Shown here one piece after another: positions 1-8,906 of a stretch of 51,508 nt of DNA; position 1 is the stretch's first letter, and each line of letters opens with the position of its first letter. The stretch comes from a virus, in IMG/VR virus record IMGVR_UViG_3300042519_000955, positions 1 to 51,508 of that record. The stretch is one strand, 5' to 3'. The position numbers were made by a program, and so were the translations under genes. The notes beneath the pieces were generated by a model. That model did no database searches. It saw nothing but the letters and a program-made list of their open reading frames with translations, and was not told where the DNA came from.

Positions 1-3000
1 TCTTCTTCGTATTCTCATGTAGAAGCTTCTTATCCTGAGTACTTAGGAACAGATTCATTCTGGGAAGAAGTTATCGTAACTGAGTTAGGAAGACAAGCTG
101 CTAGAAAAGAAAACAGAAGTTTGTTTGACAAGGTACTTGATTGGTTTAAATCTCTTATTAAAGACCTAGGAGGAAGAAGTACTGAACAGTTAGCTATGTC
201 TAGTTTAGTAGACTCTTTAGTAGATCCTAGTGTTGCTTTTGAGACAGAGTTCAACGAAGAAGCAGTAAGTGATTATATGTTCCAAAGGATTGTTCCTGCA
301 GAAGAAGTTGATGCACTTACTAGCTATGTAAAGATTTCGCCTAATGATCCTTTTGTATTCCAAGACTACGCAGAAAAAGTACAAGTAATCGCTAATGCTA
401 TTAGTGAGACTGAATTTAAAAAGATCTTAGACACAAACAAATACTTAGGCTTAGGTAGTGAGTCTCTCCAAAGAGCATTAGCTGCTATCAAAGAAGTTAA
501 GAACATTGTAACTAAAGAAGATGTAGCCGCCTCTGTATTAGAACTTGCAGATTACTTACAGTACAATGCACTTTACTTAACAGGAGTTGTTCGTCACTTA
601 AACAACATTCTAGAAGATCCTACTATCCCTTCTGGTAAAAAGCTAGGAGACTTGCATAGAGGTTATAAGCAAGCTTTAGCTATTGAGAAACATGTTAAGA
701 AGATAGAAGCCTTGTTTACTACTCGTGCTTTAGATGAGATGATGCGTAGTGAAGTCCAGAAGGATGCTTTCCTTAAGAACCTTTCTTGGATGCGTACAGC
801 AATTGCTACTATTAAGAATGGTCATAACAATAAGATTGTTGATCCTGTAATAACTGAACTTGCTGATACCTTTAAGGCACAGTCTAAAGACATTGAAGAT
901 TCTTTCAATAGAGATATAGAAAAGTTAAAGTCAAGGACACAAACTGCTACTATTACTAAGAGAATCAAAGAGTTAGAAAAAGAAAAGCAAGATAGTTTGC
1001 TTACTCCTGAGAACATTAAAAAGTTCTTAGCAGACACTAACTCTCCTTGGTACTTAGCTATTGACTCTGCAATGGGAACAAAGAACCCAGGAGTTCAGTT
1101 GATTGCTAACTACATAAGAAGTATTAATAACGAGTTTCAAGAAAACTTAAAGCCTATAGCTAGTGAGTGGCAAGATCTTATGGATGATGTTGCTGCTAGT
1201 GAAGGAGGATTTATAGGTTCTGCATTAGATACTAAAAAGTTTTTTGAACCTTTCATTAGAGAAACAGTTCTTTATGAAATCATTGATGGTCAATTAGTTA
1301 AAGACAAAAAAGTTCTTTCGCTTAACACAGAAGTTAAAACAGTTGAGTTAGGTAACAGAATTACTGAGTTAAAGCATACAATTGATTTTGGAGCAACCGA
1401 AGAAATCAGAGAACAAGCAGAAGAAGATCTTAAGAAATTCTACGAGGAATACACAGAGCGTCCATTTACAGACGACTACTACGAGATTCAAAAACTTCTT
1501 CCAGATGATATTAAGTTTAAACGTAATCAAATCTACCAAGAACTTGCAGCAATTAGAGAAGAGTTTGGTACAGGTATCATTGAGGACGAAATCTTAGAAC
1601 GCTTAAGAGACAAAGAACAAGAGCTTTACGAGTTAGAAAGACTTTATACAGAAGATGGAACTCTTAAAGAGGGAAAACCTTTAGAAGATGCTTTAGCTAT
1701 TCAGGCTTGGAAAGAAGGTAAAAGATCTGCTAACGTTGTAAGTTTTGTTCTTACTTCCGACAGTAAAGCTGTGTTTGAAAGGATGCTAGTAGATAAGAAA
1801 GCACAGTTAGCTAAATCTTTAGCAGCAGCAAAGACTACTCAACAAAGAGATGATGCACATAAAGCTTACAATAACTGGGCGAGTATCTACACAAGAACTG
1901 TTTACACTCAAGAGTTCTACGATACAAGAAAAGATATTTTAGACGAAATTCAGCGATTACTTAGCGACAGAGGTTCTCTAAGTGATATGTACTCTGAGTT
2001 GTTTAATCTTTTATTAGGAACAAGAGATACTAATGGGGTTTACAATCCTGTAAGTATTACAGACAAACAAGTAAAGAAAGCAAAAGAAGTAGAAGAACAG
2101 ATCGAAGAGATTAAAGCTTTGCTTAAGCAAGATAGTCCTTTAAGTGATGCTGTAAAGGGAAGACTAGGAGAACTAATACAGGATTTACAAGCCCTTCAAA
2201 GCAATGTAAACTCTGAATACTATACTAACGCTGTAGACAATCAATTAAAAGCAATCAGAACTAGAGTATTTACAGAACACACTGATTGGGATGTAGACTC
2301 TGTTGAACGTGAGACTAACATTAGATTTAAAAACTCTGACTGGTATAAGAATAACCACATTACTAAGTATAGATATGACCCTGAGATTAGAGGTGTAGTA
2401 GCAGTACAAGAGCCTATATTTATGTGGAGAGTTACTAGACCTAACGATCCTAAATATATTGAGACTGATGCTCCTTCTTCTTTGTGGTATAAGTCTGTAG
2501 TTAGTCCTAAATACAAAAACGATAACTATAAGCCAGGAGAAGTTACTTTTAAATCAGTAACAGGTGGTCCTTACTATAACTCTGCTTACAATAATTTATC
2601 AAACAATCAGAAAGCTTTACTTGGTAGAATGAGAGAACTCCACTACCGTAGTCAAGAAGGTCTGTATCAAAAAGATAAGTTAGGAGATTTGATTCCTGGT
2701 ATGAGAAAGACTAGGGGAGAGTTTATAGACTTAGTTAAACTTAAAGCAAACACCATCAAACAATTCTTTAAAGGAATTAAGAACTGGTTTACAGGTGATC
2801 GTGAGGCTTTCTCTGAGGAAGAAGATATCTACGGAGACGCTTATCAAACAGATGCGTTTGGTGATCCCGTAGTAAGAGAGTCTAGAAGACTATTCAATCG
2901 TTATGCTCGTACTCTTCCTATAGAAGAACAGTCTTATGATATTATGACTTCTATGGCTTCTTACGCTACTTCTTCTGAAAGATTTAAAGTAATGCGTAAG

Positions 3001-4782
3001 TATCAGTCTACAGTCCTTACTATGGAAGAAGTGTTTAACCAAGGTAAGTCTGAGTCTCTTTCTTCTAAAGTAATTAGAGATTTAGTAGACAGAGAACTTT
3101 ATGGTAAAGTACTTGAAGACAAAAATGATTCTAAGCTTTTACGTAGAACCAATAGTATTATTAGTGGTGTTTCTAGTTTAGCAGGATTTAAAACTCTTGG
3201 TTTTAGTCTTTTAACTTTACCACAAAACTGGATAAACGGTTATCTTAAGATATTCTCTCAGCTTGGATTTTATCATATCACAGCTAAGGATATGGCAAAA
3301 GCCTTTGGAGATACTCTAGGAGTTAGTAAAGAGTTTTATTCAACCTATAATCAATTTGGTAATAAGAGTTATAGAGTTTCTTTAGTGGATTACTTTACAG
3401 GTACTCAGTCTATGGCTAACCAAGCAAGTGAAATTAACAACAAAGGTTTGGTTAAGTATGGTAAAGCATGGAAAGCAATTTCTACGCTTAGGGATTTTAC
3501 TGAATTTGACATATCAGCTGTAACGACTTATGCTTTCTTAAACAAGTACAGAGTGCCCTTAAAAGGATCAACTACTACAATACCACTAAAAGATGCATTC
3601 GAGTTAGTAAATGGCGTTATACAGCCTAAAAACAACGTAGACGTAGATCCTAACTTTATTCAACAAGTAAGAATGAATATTCAGTTGGCTAACGAAAGGG
3701 CACAAGGTATTTATTCTGTTGAAGCTCAGCCTACTGCAATGAAGAATGCTTGGTTTAGGTCTCTTATGTTCTTGAAGAAGTGGGTTATACCTGATTTAAA
3801 AACTACTTGGGGATCAGACACTGTACATTATGGTGCAGGTATTCGTACAATAGGTTCACACCAAGCAGCAATGAGATTTATCAGAGATGTTGTATTGTTG
3901 GATAAAGGAAACTTTGTTAGGACTTGGTCAACTAGTTCAGAAGTACAACAGGCAGGTCTAAAACAGTTTGCAGTTTCTTTAGGTACTTACACAGTTCTTG
4001 CTAACTTAATTATTCAGATGTCTCTTGCAATGGATTGTGAAGAGGATTCTGAAGCAGATTGGAAAGACTATGTTTGTTTAGGATTAAAGAGAACTACAAA
4101 CGAAGCTGAAGGTGTCTTCACTCTTTGGGGTATGAATGAAATGAAGTTTACTTACATTTCTGAACAAGCAAACGGTGTATCTATCTTTGAGAAGATTGGT
4201 TGGGCAGCTTTAGGTCCTTTTAGTGTATGGAAAAAATTCTGGACAGATGAAGATTTGTGGACTTCAGATCCTTACTATCGTTATAAGTCTAACTCTAATC
4301 AAGTAGATTGGGATAAAACTCATCCTATGCAAGCAGGACAGATTGGATTAGCCGTTTTAGGTATGGAATTTTTAGGACTTAGAGGATCGTTTATTGGTCC
4401 TAAGTCTATAGAGTTTCAGAACAGAGCATTTAATGATTATGCTCCTAAAACTTATACCAAAGAACTTAGGACTAGATACACTAAAGATCACGAGGGTCTT
4501 GAGATTATGCCTACAAGAACTCGCTTAGCTCAAGAAAAGAAATTCTTTAAGAAACAACTTAAAGAAATTCAAGAAGAGATAAGAGGATATAAAGCAAAAG
4601 GAGAACCTGTACCTGCAAGTCTAGAGAATAAGTTAGTTAAACTTAGAGACTCTTACAGAAGTAGAGTAGAAGATATTAAGGAAGGAAATACAGAAGAAGG
4701 AATTTCTATTGCTTATCCTTTCATGGATATAATTGGAAACAGAAGAGGACTAGATATTACCCCTGAGCCTGAGGAAGAATAA
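1..4782 (+). CDS. Giant virion / large polyvalent protein, C-terminal part (5' end outside window)
   Basis: The frame is open from base 1, so the visible 1593 residues are the C-terminal part of a larger protein. The TTG at 121 is only the first start-like codon inside it. The protein is mostly charged helix, with heptad-like Glu/Lys-rich stretches around 1330-2220. Hydrophobic patches lie near 3150-3260 (SLAGFKTLGFSLLTLPQ) and 3965-4040. The tail is acidic and ends TPEPEEE. Giant helical proteins of this kind in Bacteroidota phages are usually internal virion or ejected proteins, or large polyvalent proteins. I infer that role from size, composition and position before the lysis genes. No polymerase, protease or muramidase motif was recognised in the visible part. 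Confidence 0.7.
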   Translation, partial: SSSYSHVEASYPEYLGTDSFWEEVIVTELGRQAARKENRSLFDKVLDWFKSLIKDLGGRSTEQLAMSSLVDSLVDPSVAFETEFNEEAVSDYMFQRIVPAEEVDALTSYVKISPNDPFVFQDYAEKVQVIANAISETEFKKILDTNKYLGLGSESLQRALAAIKEVKNIVTKEDVAASVLELADYLQYNALYLTGVVRHLNNILEDPTIPSGKKLGDLHRGYKQALAIEKHVKKIEALFTTRALDEMMRSEVQKDAFLKNLSWMRTAIATIKNGHNNKIVDPVITELADTFKAQSKDIEDSFNRDIEKLKSRTQTATITKRIKELEKEKQDSLLTPENIKKFLADTNSPWYLAIDSAMGTKNPGVQLIANYIRSINNEFQENLKPIASEWQDLMDDVAASEGGFIGSALDTKKFFEPFIRETVLYEIIDGQLVKDKKVLSLNTEVKTVELGNRITELKHTIDFGATEEIREQAEEDLKKFYEEYTERPFTDDYYEIQKLLPDDIKFKRNQIYQELAAIREEFGTGIIEDEILERLRDKEQELYELERLYTEDGTLKEGKPLEDALAIQAWKEGKRSANVVSFVLTSDSKAVFERMLVDKKAQLAKSLAAAKTTQQRDDAHKAYNNWASIYTRTVYTQEFYDTRKDILDEIQRLLSDRGSLSDMYSELFNLLLGTRDTNGVYNPVSITDKQVKKAKEVEEQIEEIKALLKQDSPLSDAVKGRLGELIQDLQALQSNVNSEYYTNAVDNQLKAIRTRVFTEHTDWDVDSVERETNIRFKNSDWYKNNHITKYRYDPEIRGVVAVQEPIFMWRVTRPNDPKYIETDAPSSLWYKSVVSPKYKNDNYKPGEVTFKSVTGGPYYNSAYNNLSNNQKALLGRMRELHYRSQEGLYQKDKLGDLIPGMRKTRGEFIDLVKLKANTIKQFFKGIKNWFTGDREAFSEEEDIYGDAYQTDAFGDPVVRESRRLFNRYARTLPIEEQSYDIMTSMASYATSSERFKVMRKYQSTVLTMEEVFNQGKSESLSSKVIRDLVDRELYGKVLEDKNDSKLLRRTNSIISGVSSLAGFKTLGFSLLTLPQNWINGYLKIFSQLGFYHITAKDMAKAFGDTLGVSKEFYSTYNQFGNKSYRVSLVDYFTGTQSMANQASEINNKGLVKYGKAWKAISTLRDFTEFDISAVTTYAFLNKYRVPLKGSTTTIPLKDAFELVNGVIQPKNNVDVDPNFIQQVRMNIQLANERAQGIYSVEAQPTAMKNAWFRSLMFLKKWVIPDLKTTWGSDTVHYGAGIRTIGSHQAAMRFIRDVVLLDKGNFVRTWSTSSEVQQAGLKQFAVSLGTYTVLANLIIQMSLAMDCEEDSEADWKDYVCLGLKRTTNEAEGVFTLWGMNEMKFTYISEQANGVSIFEKIGWAALGPFSVWKKFWTDEDLWTSDPYYRYKSNSNQVDWDKTHPMQAGQIGLAVLGMEFLGLRGSFIGPKSIEFQNRAFNDYAPKTYTKELRTRYTKDHEGLEIMPTRTRLAQEKKFFKKQLKEIQEEIRGYKAKGEPVPASLENKLVKLRDSYRSRVEDIKEGNTEEGISIAYPFMDIIGNRRGLDITPEPEEE

Positions 4783-4783
4783 C

Positions 4784-4813
4784 TTGACTTTATTTTTAAT
4801 TAAAGTATTTTTG
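4784..4813 (+). promoter_or_regulatory. Bacteroidota-type late promoter
   Basis: TTG (4784-4786), a 19-nt spacer and a perfect TATTTTTG box (4806-4813) match the TTG-N19-TAnnTTTG promoter. It lies directly after the giant gene and drives 4860 and the lysis genes. The stretch CTTGACTT plus a T-rich spacer closely matches the promoter at 45462-45491, which suggests co-regulated late promoters. The leader to the ATG at 4860 would be about 40 nt. Confidence 0.75.
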
Positions 4814-4859
4814 TTATACGGACTAAGGTCGGACTTAACAGTCGTAAAGATAAATATTT

Positions 4860-5198
4860 ATGGAAACACATGACATTCTCAGAGAGCAATCAAAGAAACT
4901 TCGTCACATCGAAGGTCAACTTTGTTGCATCAACGCTAGCGTAACTGCGGAAGCAGGTATGAACGGCAGTAAAGTAATCTCAGGCACATCACCAGTTACA
5001 GGTACTTTTCAGTACTTTGTTGTTAACGCATCAGCTGTAGTTAGTGCTATCTTGGATCAGAACGCAGCTAGTCTTATGACAAGCTTAGGTCTTTCAGGAG
5101 TTACTTTGGCACCAGGAATGAAGATTAGCGTAGCTAAAGGAACAACTATCTCTTCTATAACACTTGCTTCAGGATCTATTATTGCTTACAACGCTTAA
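4860..5198 (+). CDS. Small putative structural protein
   Basis: This 112-residue protein has a short charged N-terminal helix (METHDILREQSKKLRHIEGQ), then a Ser/Thr/Ala/Gly-rich beta-type segment (NASAVVSAILDQNAAS). That composition is typical of small phage decoration or fibre-associated proteins. It is first behind a strong promoter and comes just before the holin, so late expression is expected. The family was not recognised; the structural role is inferred from composition and position. Confidence 0.6.
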   Translation: METHDILREQSKKLRHIEGQLCCINASVTAEAGMNGSKVISGTSPVTGTFQYFVVNASAVVSAILDQNAASLMTSLGLSGVTLAPGMKISVAKGTTISSITLASGSIIAYNA

Positions 5199-5201
5199 TT
5201 G

Positions 5202-5627
5202 ATGAAGACCCTTTTAGTAACTATCACCACAGTATGTGCCTTTTTGGGCACATATTTTTTAAATCTAACTGCAGATAACGCAGAACAATACTTAGCGATT
5301 GTTGCTGTTGTATTTGTAGATGGATTTTTTGGTGTATGGGCAGGTACTAAGAAGATTGGTTTTCAAACAAGAAAAGCAGTTAAAGTACTTCAGACTTTGT
5401 TTGCTTGGGTAATGATTCTTTCTGCTATCTTAATGGTAGAGAAAGGATTTGATGGTACGTTCTGGCTTTCAGAAACTTTCTGTGCTCCTTTTATTGTTTT
5501 CCAACTTATTAGTGCTCTTAAAAATGCTAACACAGTAGGAGTAATAAACAACAGTGTACTATCTCAGATCTTAGCAAAGATAGATCAACATAAATTTAAC
5601 CACGATAATGAAAAACCTCTCGATTAA
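5202..5627 (+). CDS. Holin, phage_holin_4-like
   Basis: This 141-residue membrane protein has three or four hydrophobic segments: near 2-22 (TLLVTITTVCAFLGTYFL), about 29-48, 65-82 (WVMILSAILMVE) and about 90-106. It ends in a hydrophilic tail. The FFGVWAGTKK loop and overall size resemble the Cph1/phage_holin_4 group, which forms inner-membrane lesions that release or activate the lysin. ATG at 5202 is preferred over TTG at 5199. The 3' end overlaps the next gene by 20 bp. The matching lysin is not adjacent but appears to lie at 36481 on the other strand. Confidence 0.75.
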   Translation: MKTLLVTITTVCAFLGTYFLNLTADNAEQYLAIVAVVFVDGFFGVWAGTKKIGFQTRKAVKVLQTLFAWVMILSAILMVEKGFDGTFWLSETFCAPFIVFQLISALKNANTVGVINNSVLSQILAKIDQHKFNHDNEKPLD

Positions 5628-5925
5628 ACTTAATATTATCTTTTTCTTCATCATTGCTTACTTACTTTTTAAGTATGAGTATGTACAGGAACAAGATACT
5701 AACCAAGTAATATCTTTTATTGATTCTATAGATAAACAAAACGATACCTACTTTGAAAAGATTGACTCTCTAGAACATATAAAGCACGAAGAGTATTTCC
5801 GTTACGAACAAATCACCCTAAAGTATGACACAATTCAGATTGCTATTGACACTATGCCTGATATTGACGGCACAAAATTCTTACTCACAATCAGTAGACA
5901 GCTTACCCTTAAAGGAGTTGAATGA
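5608..5925 (+). CDS. Inner-membrane spanin-like protein (Rz-like)
   Basis: This 105-residue protein has one N-terminal membrane helix (IIFFFIIAYLLFKYEYV, about residues 9-26). A charged, probably coiled-coil periplasmic domain follows (IDSIDKQNDTYFEKIDSLEH). That is the layout of an i-spanin, the inner-membrane half of the complex that breaches the outer membrane at lysis. It follows the holin and overlaps it, and a second exported protein starts inside its 3' end in another frame, as Rz1 does in Rz. Spanin families diverge fast, so the call rests on topology and position. Confidence 0.6.
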   Translation: MKNLSIKLNIIFFFIIAYLLFKYEYVQEQDTNQVISFIDSIDKQNDTYFEKIDSLEHIKHEEYFRYEQITLKYDTIQIAIDTMPDIDGTKFLLTISRQLTLKGVE

Positions 5926-6184
5926 TGAGTTCCTAAAAGGAATTCAAGCACGTGAGAGAGTAGTAAGTCTTAAGAAGATTATCAAGACAGATAGCGTTCA
6001 GTTATCCTTGTATAAAGATTCTATTATCCCTAACTATAAAAAGGCTTTAGATACCGCTAAAGTAGAGATAGTTCGCTTAGATACTAAAGTTAGGTCTCAA
6101 GCAGAAACAATTAAAACTTTAAAGAACGTTTTGAAAGGCGGGTTATTTGCTATAGCTTTGTTAACCATAGGGTTAATACTTTAA
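5825..6184 (+). CDS. Exported coiled-coil protein with C-terminal membrane anchor; possible second spanin
   Basis: This 119-residue protein starts 101 bp inside the preceding gene, in a different frame. It has a cleavable-looking signal peptide (LLLTLCLILTAQNSYSQ; cut before Gln is typical of Bacteroidota), a charged coiled-coil middle, and a C-terminal membrane helix (GGLFAIALLTIGLIL). No convincing lipobox is present: LTLC has Leu where Gly/Ala/Ser is expected. Nesting inside an Rz-like gene and the lysis context suggest a spanin partner, but the anchor is the reverse of a classical o-spanin lipoprotein. A unimolecular spanin is an alternative. Confidence 0.5.
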   Translation: MTQFRLLLTLCLILTAQNSYSQSVDSLPLKELNDEFLKGIQARERVVSLKKIIKTDSVQLSLYKDSIIPNYKKALDTAKVEIVRLDTKVRSQAETIKTLKNVLKGGLFAIALLTIGLIL

Positions 6185-6195
6185 CCTACCAGCCT

Positions 6196-7515
6196 ATGAT
6201 GCCAATCTCAAAACAGATTATCCAACACTACATGGATAATCCAAATACGGATGAGTCAGCTTTAGAAGTTGCTATTCGTTTCAACTACCAACCAGAAGTA
6301 TATAATGAACTAAGAGCTAAGCGAGTTCGTGACTTAAAAAGAACTGCTATGTATAAGTTGGGTGCAGATAAACCTTTAACGCCTAACGATCAACCTACAC
6401 AAATTACAGGAACTTATGATGAGAATCTAGATAAAGGTACCCTTGAGGTATCTAAACTAGTTTCTACTCAGCCTAGATCTTCTGAAGAAATCATCGAAAT
6501 CCACAAAATAGATAGATCTAAGTGGAGATTAGTACAATATTGGAGTAAAGAAAAACAATCAGGTTGGCTAGTGTCAGCCTTATTTGCTTCTATAAAGCCT
6601 GAGGATACTTTTCCTCAAGACATAGAGAACGTTCTCAGAGAGGTTTTTCTAGAATCTAATATAACTCCGTACCCAACACCTAGAAAGTCTCCTATAGCGT
6701 CTAAGAGAGGCTTATTCGTCTACATGAGTGACAAACACGTAGGTGCTCTTACTCATCCTAACTCTATTTTCAACAATCAGTACAACGAAGATGTCTTCGA
6801 AGTACGTATGATGAGAGTATTAGAAGAGATAGAGAAGCAAGTAAAGACCTATGGAAGGTTAGAAGATCTTTTTATTTGTGATTTAGGAGATTCATTAGAT
6901 GGTTGGAATGGTCATACTACTAGAGGAGGACATGCACTTCCCCAGAACATGAACAATAAGGAGTCTTTTATGACTTATCTTTATGCTCATAAGCGATTCT
7001 TTGATCTTTTAGTAGAAAAAAACCTAGCTAATAACATTCATGCTATTATGCAGACAGAAGATAACCACTCAGGTTCTTTTGGCTACATAACTAACCAAGC
7101 ACTAACTCTTTATTTAAATACGGCTTATCCTTTTATCAAAGTAACGATAATGGAGAAGTTCTTAGAACATTTTGACTATGGAAAACATACATTTATTTTT
7201 ACTCATGGAAAAGACTCTGAGGATCTTAAGCATGGTCTTCCCCTTTTCTTAACTGAGAAAGCAGAAAATTTCCTTAACAAGTATATAGATCACCACAATT
7301 TAGGAGAGAATAAAAACATCTCAATAGTAAAAGGTGACCTACATACAGAGAGCATGCAGCAAGTTTACAAGTTTAGATATAGGAATGTATTGTCTATGTA
7401 CGGCTCTTCTAAGTGGATAATGAATAACTTTGGTCCTGGTTATCCAGGAGTTTCGTTTGATTTAGTAGAAAAAGATACGGATTTAATATATTCGTTTTAT
7501 ATTCGCTTTAAATAA
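6196..7515 (+). CDS. Calcineurin-like metallophosphoesterase
   Basis: This 439-residue protein has an N-terminal ~100-residue helical region that may bind DNA (IQHYMDNPNTDESALEVAIR). A metallophosphoesterase domain follows, with its motifs in order: SDKHVGA (DxH), DLGDSLDG (GDxxD), TEDNHS (usually GNHE/D), FTHGKD and KGDLHTE (GDxH). Two-metal enzymes of this fold cleave phosphodiesters or phosphomonoesters. Close to the structural genes it could be a nuclease of Mre11/SbcD type or a protein phosphatase; the substrate cannot be read from sequence. It starts 12 nt after the previous stop, so it is probably co-transcribed. Confidence 0.75.
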   Translation: MMPISKQIIQHYMDNPNTDESALEVAIRFNYQPEVYNELRAKRVRDLKRTAMYKLGADKPLTPNDQPTQITGTYDENLDKGTLEVSKLVSTQPRSSEEIIEIHKIDRSKWRLVQYWSKEKQSGWLVSALFASIKPEDTFPQDIENVLREVFLESNITPYPTPRKSPIASKRGLFVYMSDKHVGALTHPNSIFNNQYNEDVFEVRMMRVLEEIEKQVKTYGRLEDLFICDLGDSLDGWNGHTTRGGHALPQNMNNKESFMTYLYAHKRFFDLLVEKNLANNIHAIMQTEDNHSGSFGYITNQALTLYLNTAYPFIKVTIMEKFLEHFDYGKHTFIFTHGKDSEDLKHGLPLFLTEKAENFLNKYIDHHNLGENKNISIVKGDLHTESMQQVYKFRYRNVLSMYGSSKWIMNNFGPGYPGVSFDLVEKDTDLIYSFYIRFK

Positions 7516-7522
7516 AATTAAG

Positions 7523-7753
7523 ATGATTAAGATAGCAGATATAGATAAACTTATAAACCAGTTCTATTTAGACTCAGAGAAGGATGGGTTAGCAGTAAGA
7601 CCTAATGTGGTACTGCTTACAGAGGATCAGTTTGAGGATCTATTAAAAGAAATGGGAGTAGAGGAAGAAGACGATGTTGTGATAGAAAGTATACTAGGAT
7701 TAGATGTCGTCATAGCAAACGGGATAGAACATCCAAGAGTAATAAGATTATAA
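7523..7753 (+). CDS. Small acidic protein of unknown function
   Basis: This 76-residue acidic protein has an internal run EEEDDVVIE and ends ILGLDVVIANGIEHPRVIRL. It is the last gene of the left plus-strand block, 7 nt after the phosphoesterase and directly before a strong terminator. The family was not recognised. Confidence 0.55.
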   Translation: MIKIADIDKLINQFYLDSEKDGLAVRPNVVLLTEDQFEDLLKEMGVEEEDDVVIESILGLDVVIANGIEHPRVIRL

Positions 7754-7754
7754 A

Positions 7755-7787
7755 AAAAGGGGCCCTATTAAGAGCCCCTTTTCTTTT
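7755..7787. terminator. Bidirectional intrinsic terminator between convergent blocks
   Basis: The 9-bp stem AAAAGGGGC (7755-7763) pairs with GCCCCTTTT (7774-7782) over an 11-nt loop. T-rich tails follow on both strands. It separates the rightward block ending at 7753 from the leftward block ending at 7840. Confidence 0.85.
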
Positions 7788-7839
7788 GGTTGGTAAACTA
7801 AATAACTAAAAACTAAAACTAAATAAACTAAAACTATGA

Positions 7840-8163
7840 TTACATCGCTTGTGGTCCTCCTGTAGCAGCTAAGAAAGCAAGAACTTCTTCTTTTACTTTC
7901 AGCTCTACTACGATTGGCTCACTTGTGATTTCAAATTTAGTGATTTTTACTGGAACTTTTTGCTTAGTTGCAGGATCAATTTTGTATTGATAGTCTACAG
8001 GGTTAAGTTTATCAGCGTTACCTTCTAAGACAACGGCTAAACCATTCTCTGTAGGGTAAGTCATAAGAACCTTGTGGATGTTAAAAGAGAAACCTTTCTT
8101 GATGATCAATTCCATCTCTTCACCGTTCTCTACTTTTTCTTTTTCTGTGTAATAGAATAACAT
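7840..8163 (-). CDS. Hypothetical protein downstream of GroES-like gene
   Basis: This 107-residue protein is counted from the ATG at 8163; a longer frame would need a TTG inside the groES-like gene. It has alternating charged and beta-forming segments (MELIIKKGFSFNIHKV, VPVKITKFEITSEPIVVELK) and ends ATGGPQAM. It is the last gene of the leftward block, 14 nt after the GroES-like stop. The family was not recognised. Position suggests it may be co-expressed with the chaperonin partner. Confidence 0.6.
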   Translation of the reverse strand: MLFYYTEKEKVENGEEMELIIKKGFSFNIHKVLMTYPTENGLAVVLEGNADKLNPVDYQYKIDPATKQKVPVKITKFEITSEPIVVELKVKEEVLAFLAATGGPQAM

Positions 8164-8177
8164 ATTTGTCTTTTTAA

Positions 8178-8459
8178 TTACCAAACGATAGCAATGTCTC
8201 GATCACTTACCATGATCTTTTCTTCTCCTTCTACTTCAACTAACTCTGCTGATTGAAGGTACATGATGTTTACATAAACGAAGTCTCCTACTTTTACGTT
8301 GGTTACTTCTTCTCCGAGAGCGTATACTTCTAAACGCTTAAGGTTAGCCAACTCTTTCATGTTCAACTCTTCTTCCATCTCTGGTGTAAGTTGAATGAGT
8401 CTTTCTTCTCTCTTAGGACGGTTGAGTAATACTCGGTGTCCTTTTACTGTGATTGCCAT
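8178..8459 (-). CDS. GroES-like co-chaperonin
   Basis: This 93-residue protein starts MAITVKGHRVLLNRPKREE and ends MVSDRDIAIVW, as in the GroES/Cpn10 barrel (usual length about 95). The centre has GDFVYVN, matching the conserved VGD-V region. Phage co-chaperonins such as T4 gp31 replace host GroES so that GroEL can fold large capsid proteins. The mobile loop is poorly conserved here (LIQLTPEMEEELNMKELANL), so GroEL pairing is inferred. No phage GroEL gene is visible. Confidence 0.75.
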   Translation of the reverse strand: MAITVKGHRVLLNRPKREERLIQLTPEMEEELNMKELANLKRLEVYALGEEVTNVKVGDFVYVNIMYLQSAELVEVEGEEKIMVSDRDIAIVW

Positions 8460-8465
8460 ATTGTT

Positions 8466-8906
8466 TTAATTTGTTTTTGCTTTGATTACATCTAGACCTG
8501 CTGCTATTAATAGTTCTAATCCTGTTCTATCTCTATAATCTTCTAGATATACAAATGTAGTGATTCCACTTTGAATAATCAACTTAGCACAATGCACACA
8601 GCATGCATGAGTACAGTACATAACGGCTCCTTCTGTACTGATAGGACTCTTGCATGCTTTAGTAATTGCATTGGATTCTGAGTGGAGTACGTATTCAAAG
8701 GTTGTATCATTCTCTTCACATACATTTGGAAACCCTGAAGGAGTTCCATTATACCCAAAAGAGATAATGTTTCCGTTCTTTACGATTAAAGATCCTACCT
8801 GGAGTCTCTTACAGTAAGATTCTTGAGCGATTCTTACAGCTAAATCTAAGTAAAGTTCAGACTTATCAGTCTTAGGCATGTTATATATGATAGGTATTTT
8901 ATACAT
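8466..8906 (-). CDS. Deoxycytidylate deaminase
   Basis: This 146-residue zinc deaminase has the HxE motif (VLHSESNAI) and a cysteine pair spaced as C-x2-C (THACCVHCAK), preceded by GYNGTPSGFPN, which is diagnostic for dCMP/dCTP deaminases. It converts dCMP to dUMP, feeding the thymidylate synthase at 27452. The usual PCxxC is ACCVHC here, still giving two zinc ligands. The start overlaps the upstream stop by 8 bp; an ATG at residue 10 (MPKTDKSE) is a plausible alternative. Confidence 0.88.
   Translation of the reverse strand: MYKIPIIYNMPKTDKSELYLDLAVRIAQESYCKRLQVGSLIVKNGNIISFGYNGTPSGFPNVCEENDTTFEYVLHSESNAITKACKSPISTEGAVMYCTHACCVHCAKLIIQSGITTFVYLEDYRDRTGLELLIAAGLDVIKAKTN

Noticed and set aside
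1-4782. Virion RNA polymerase in the giant protein
   Set aside because: No DFDGD-like catalytic motif was seen in the visible part.
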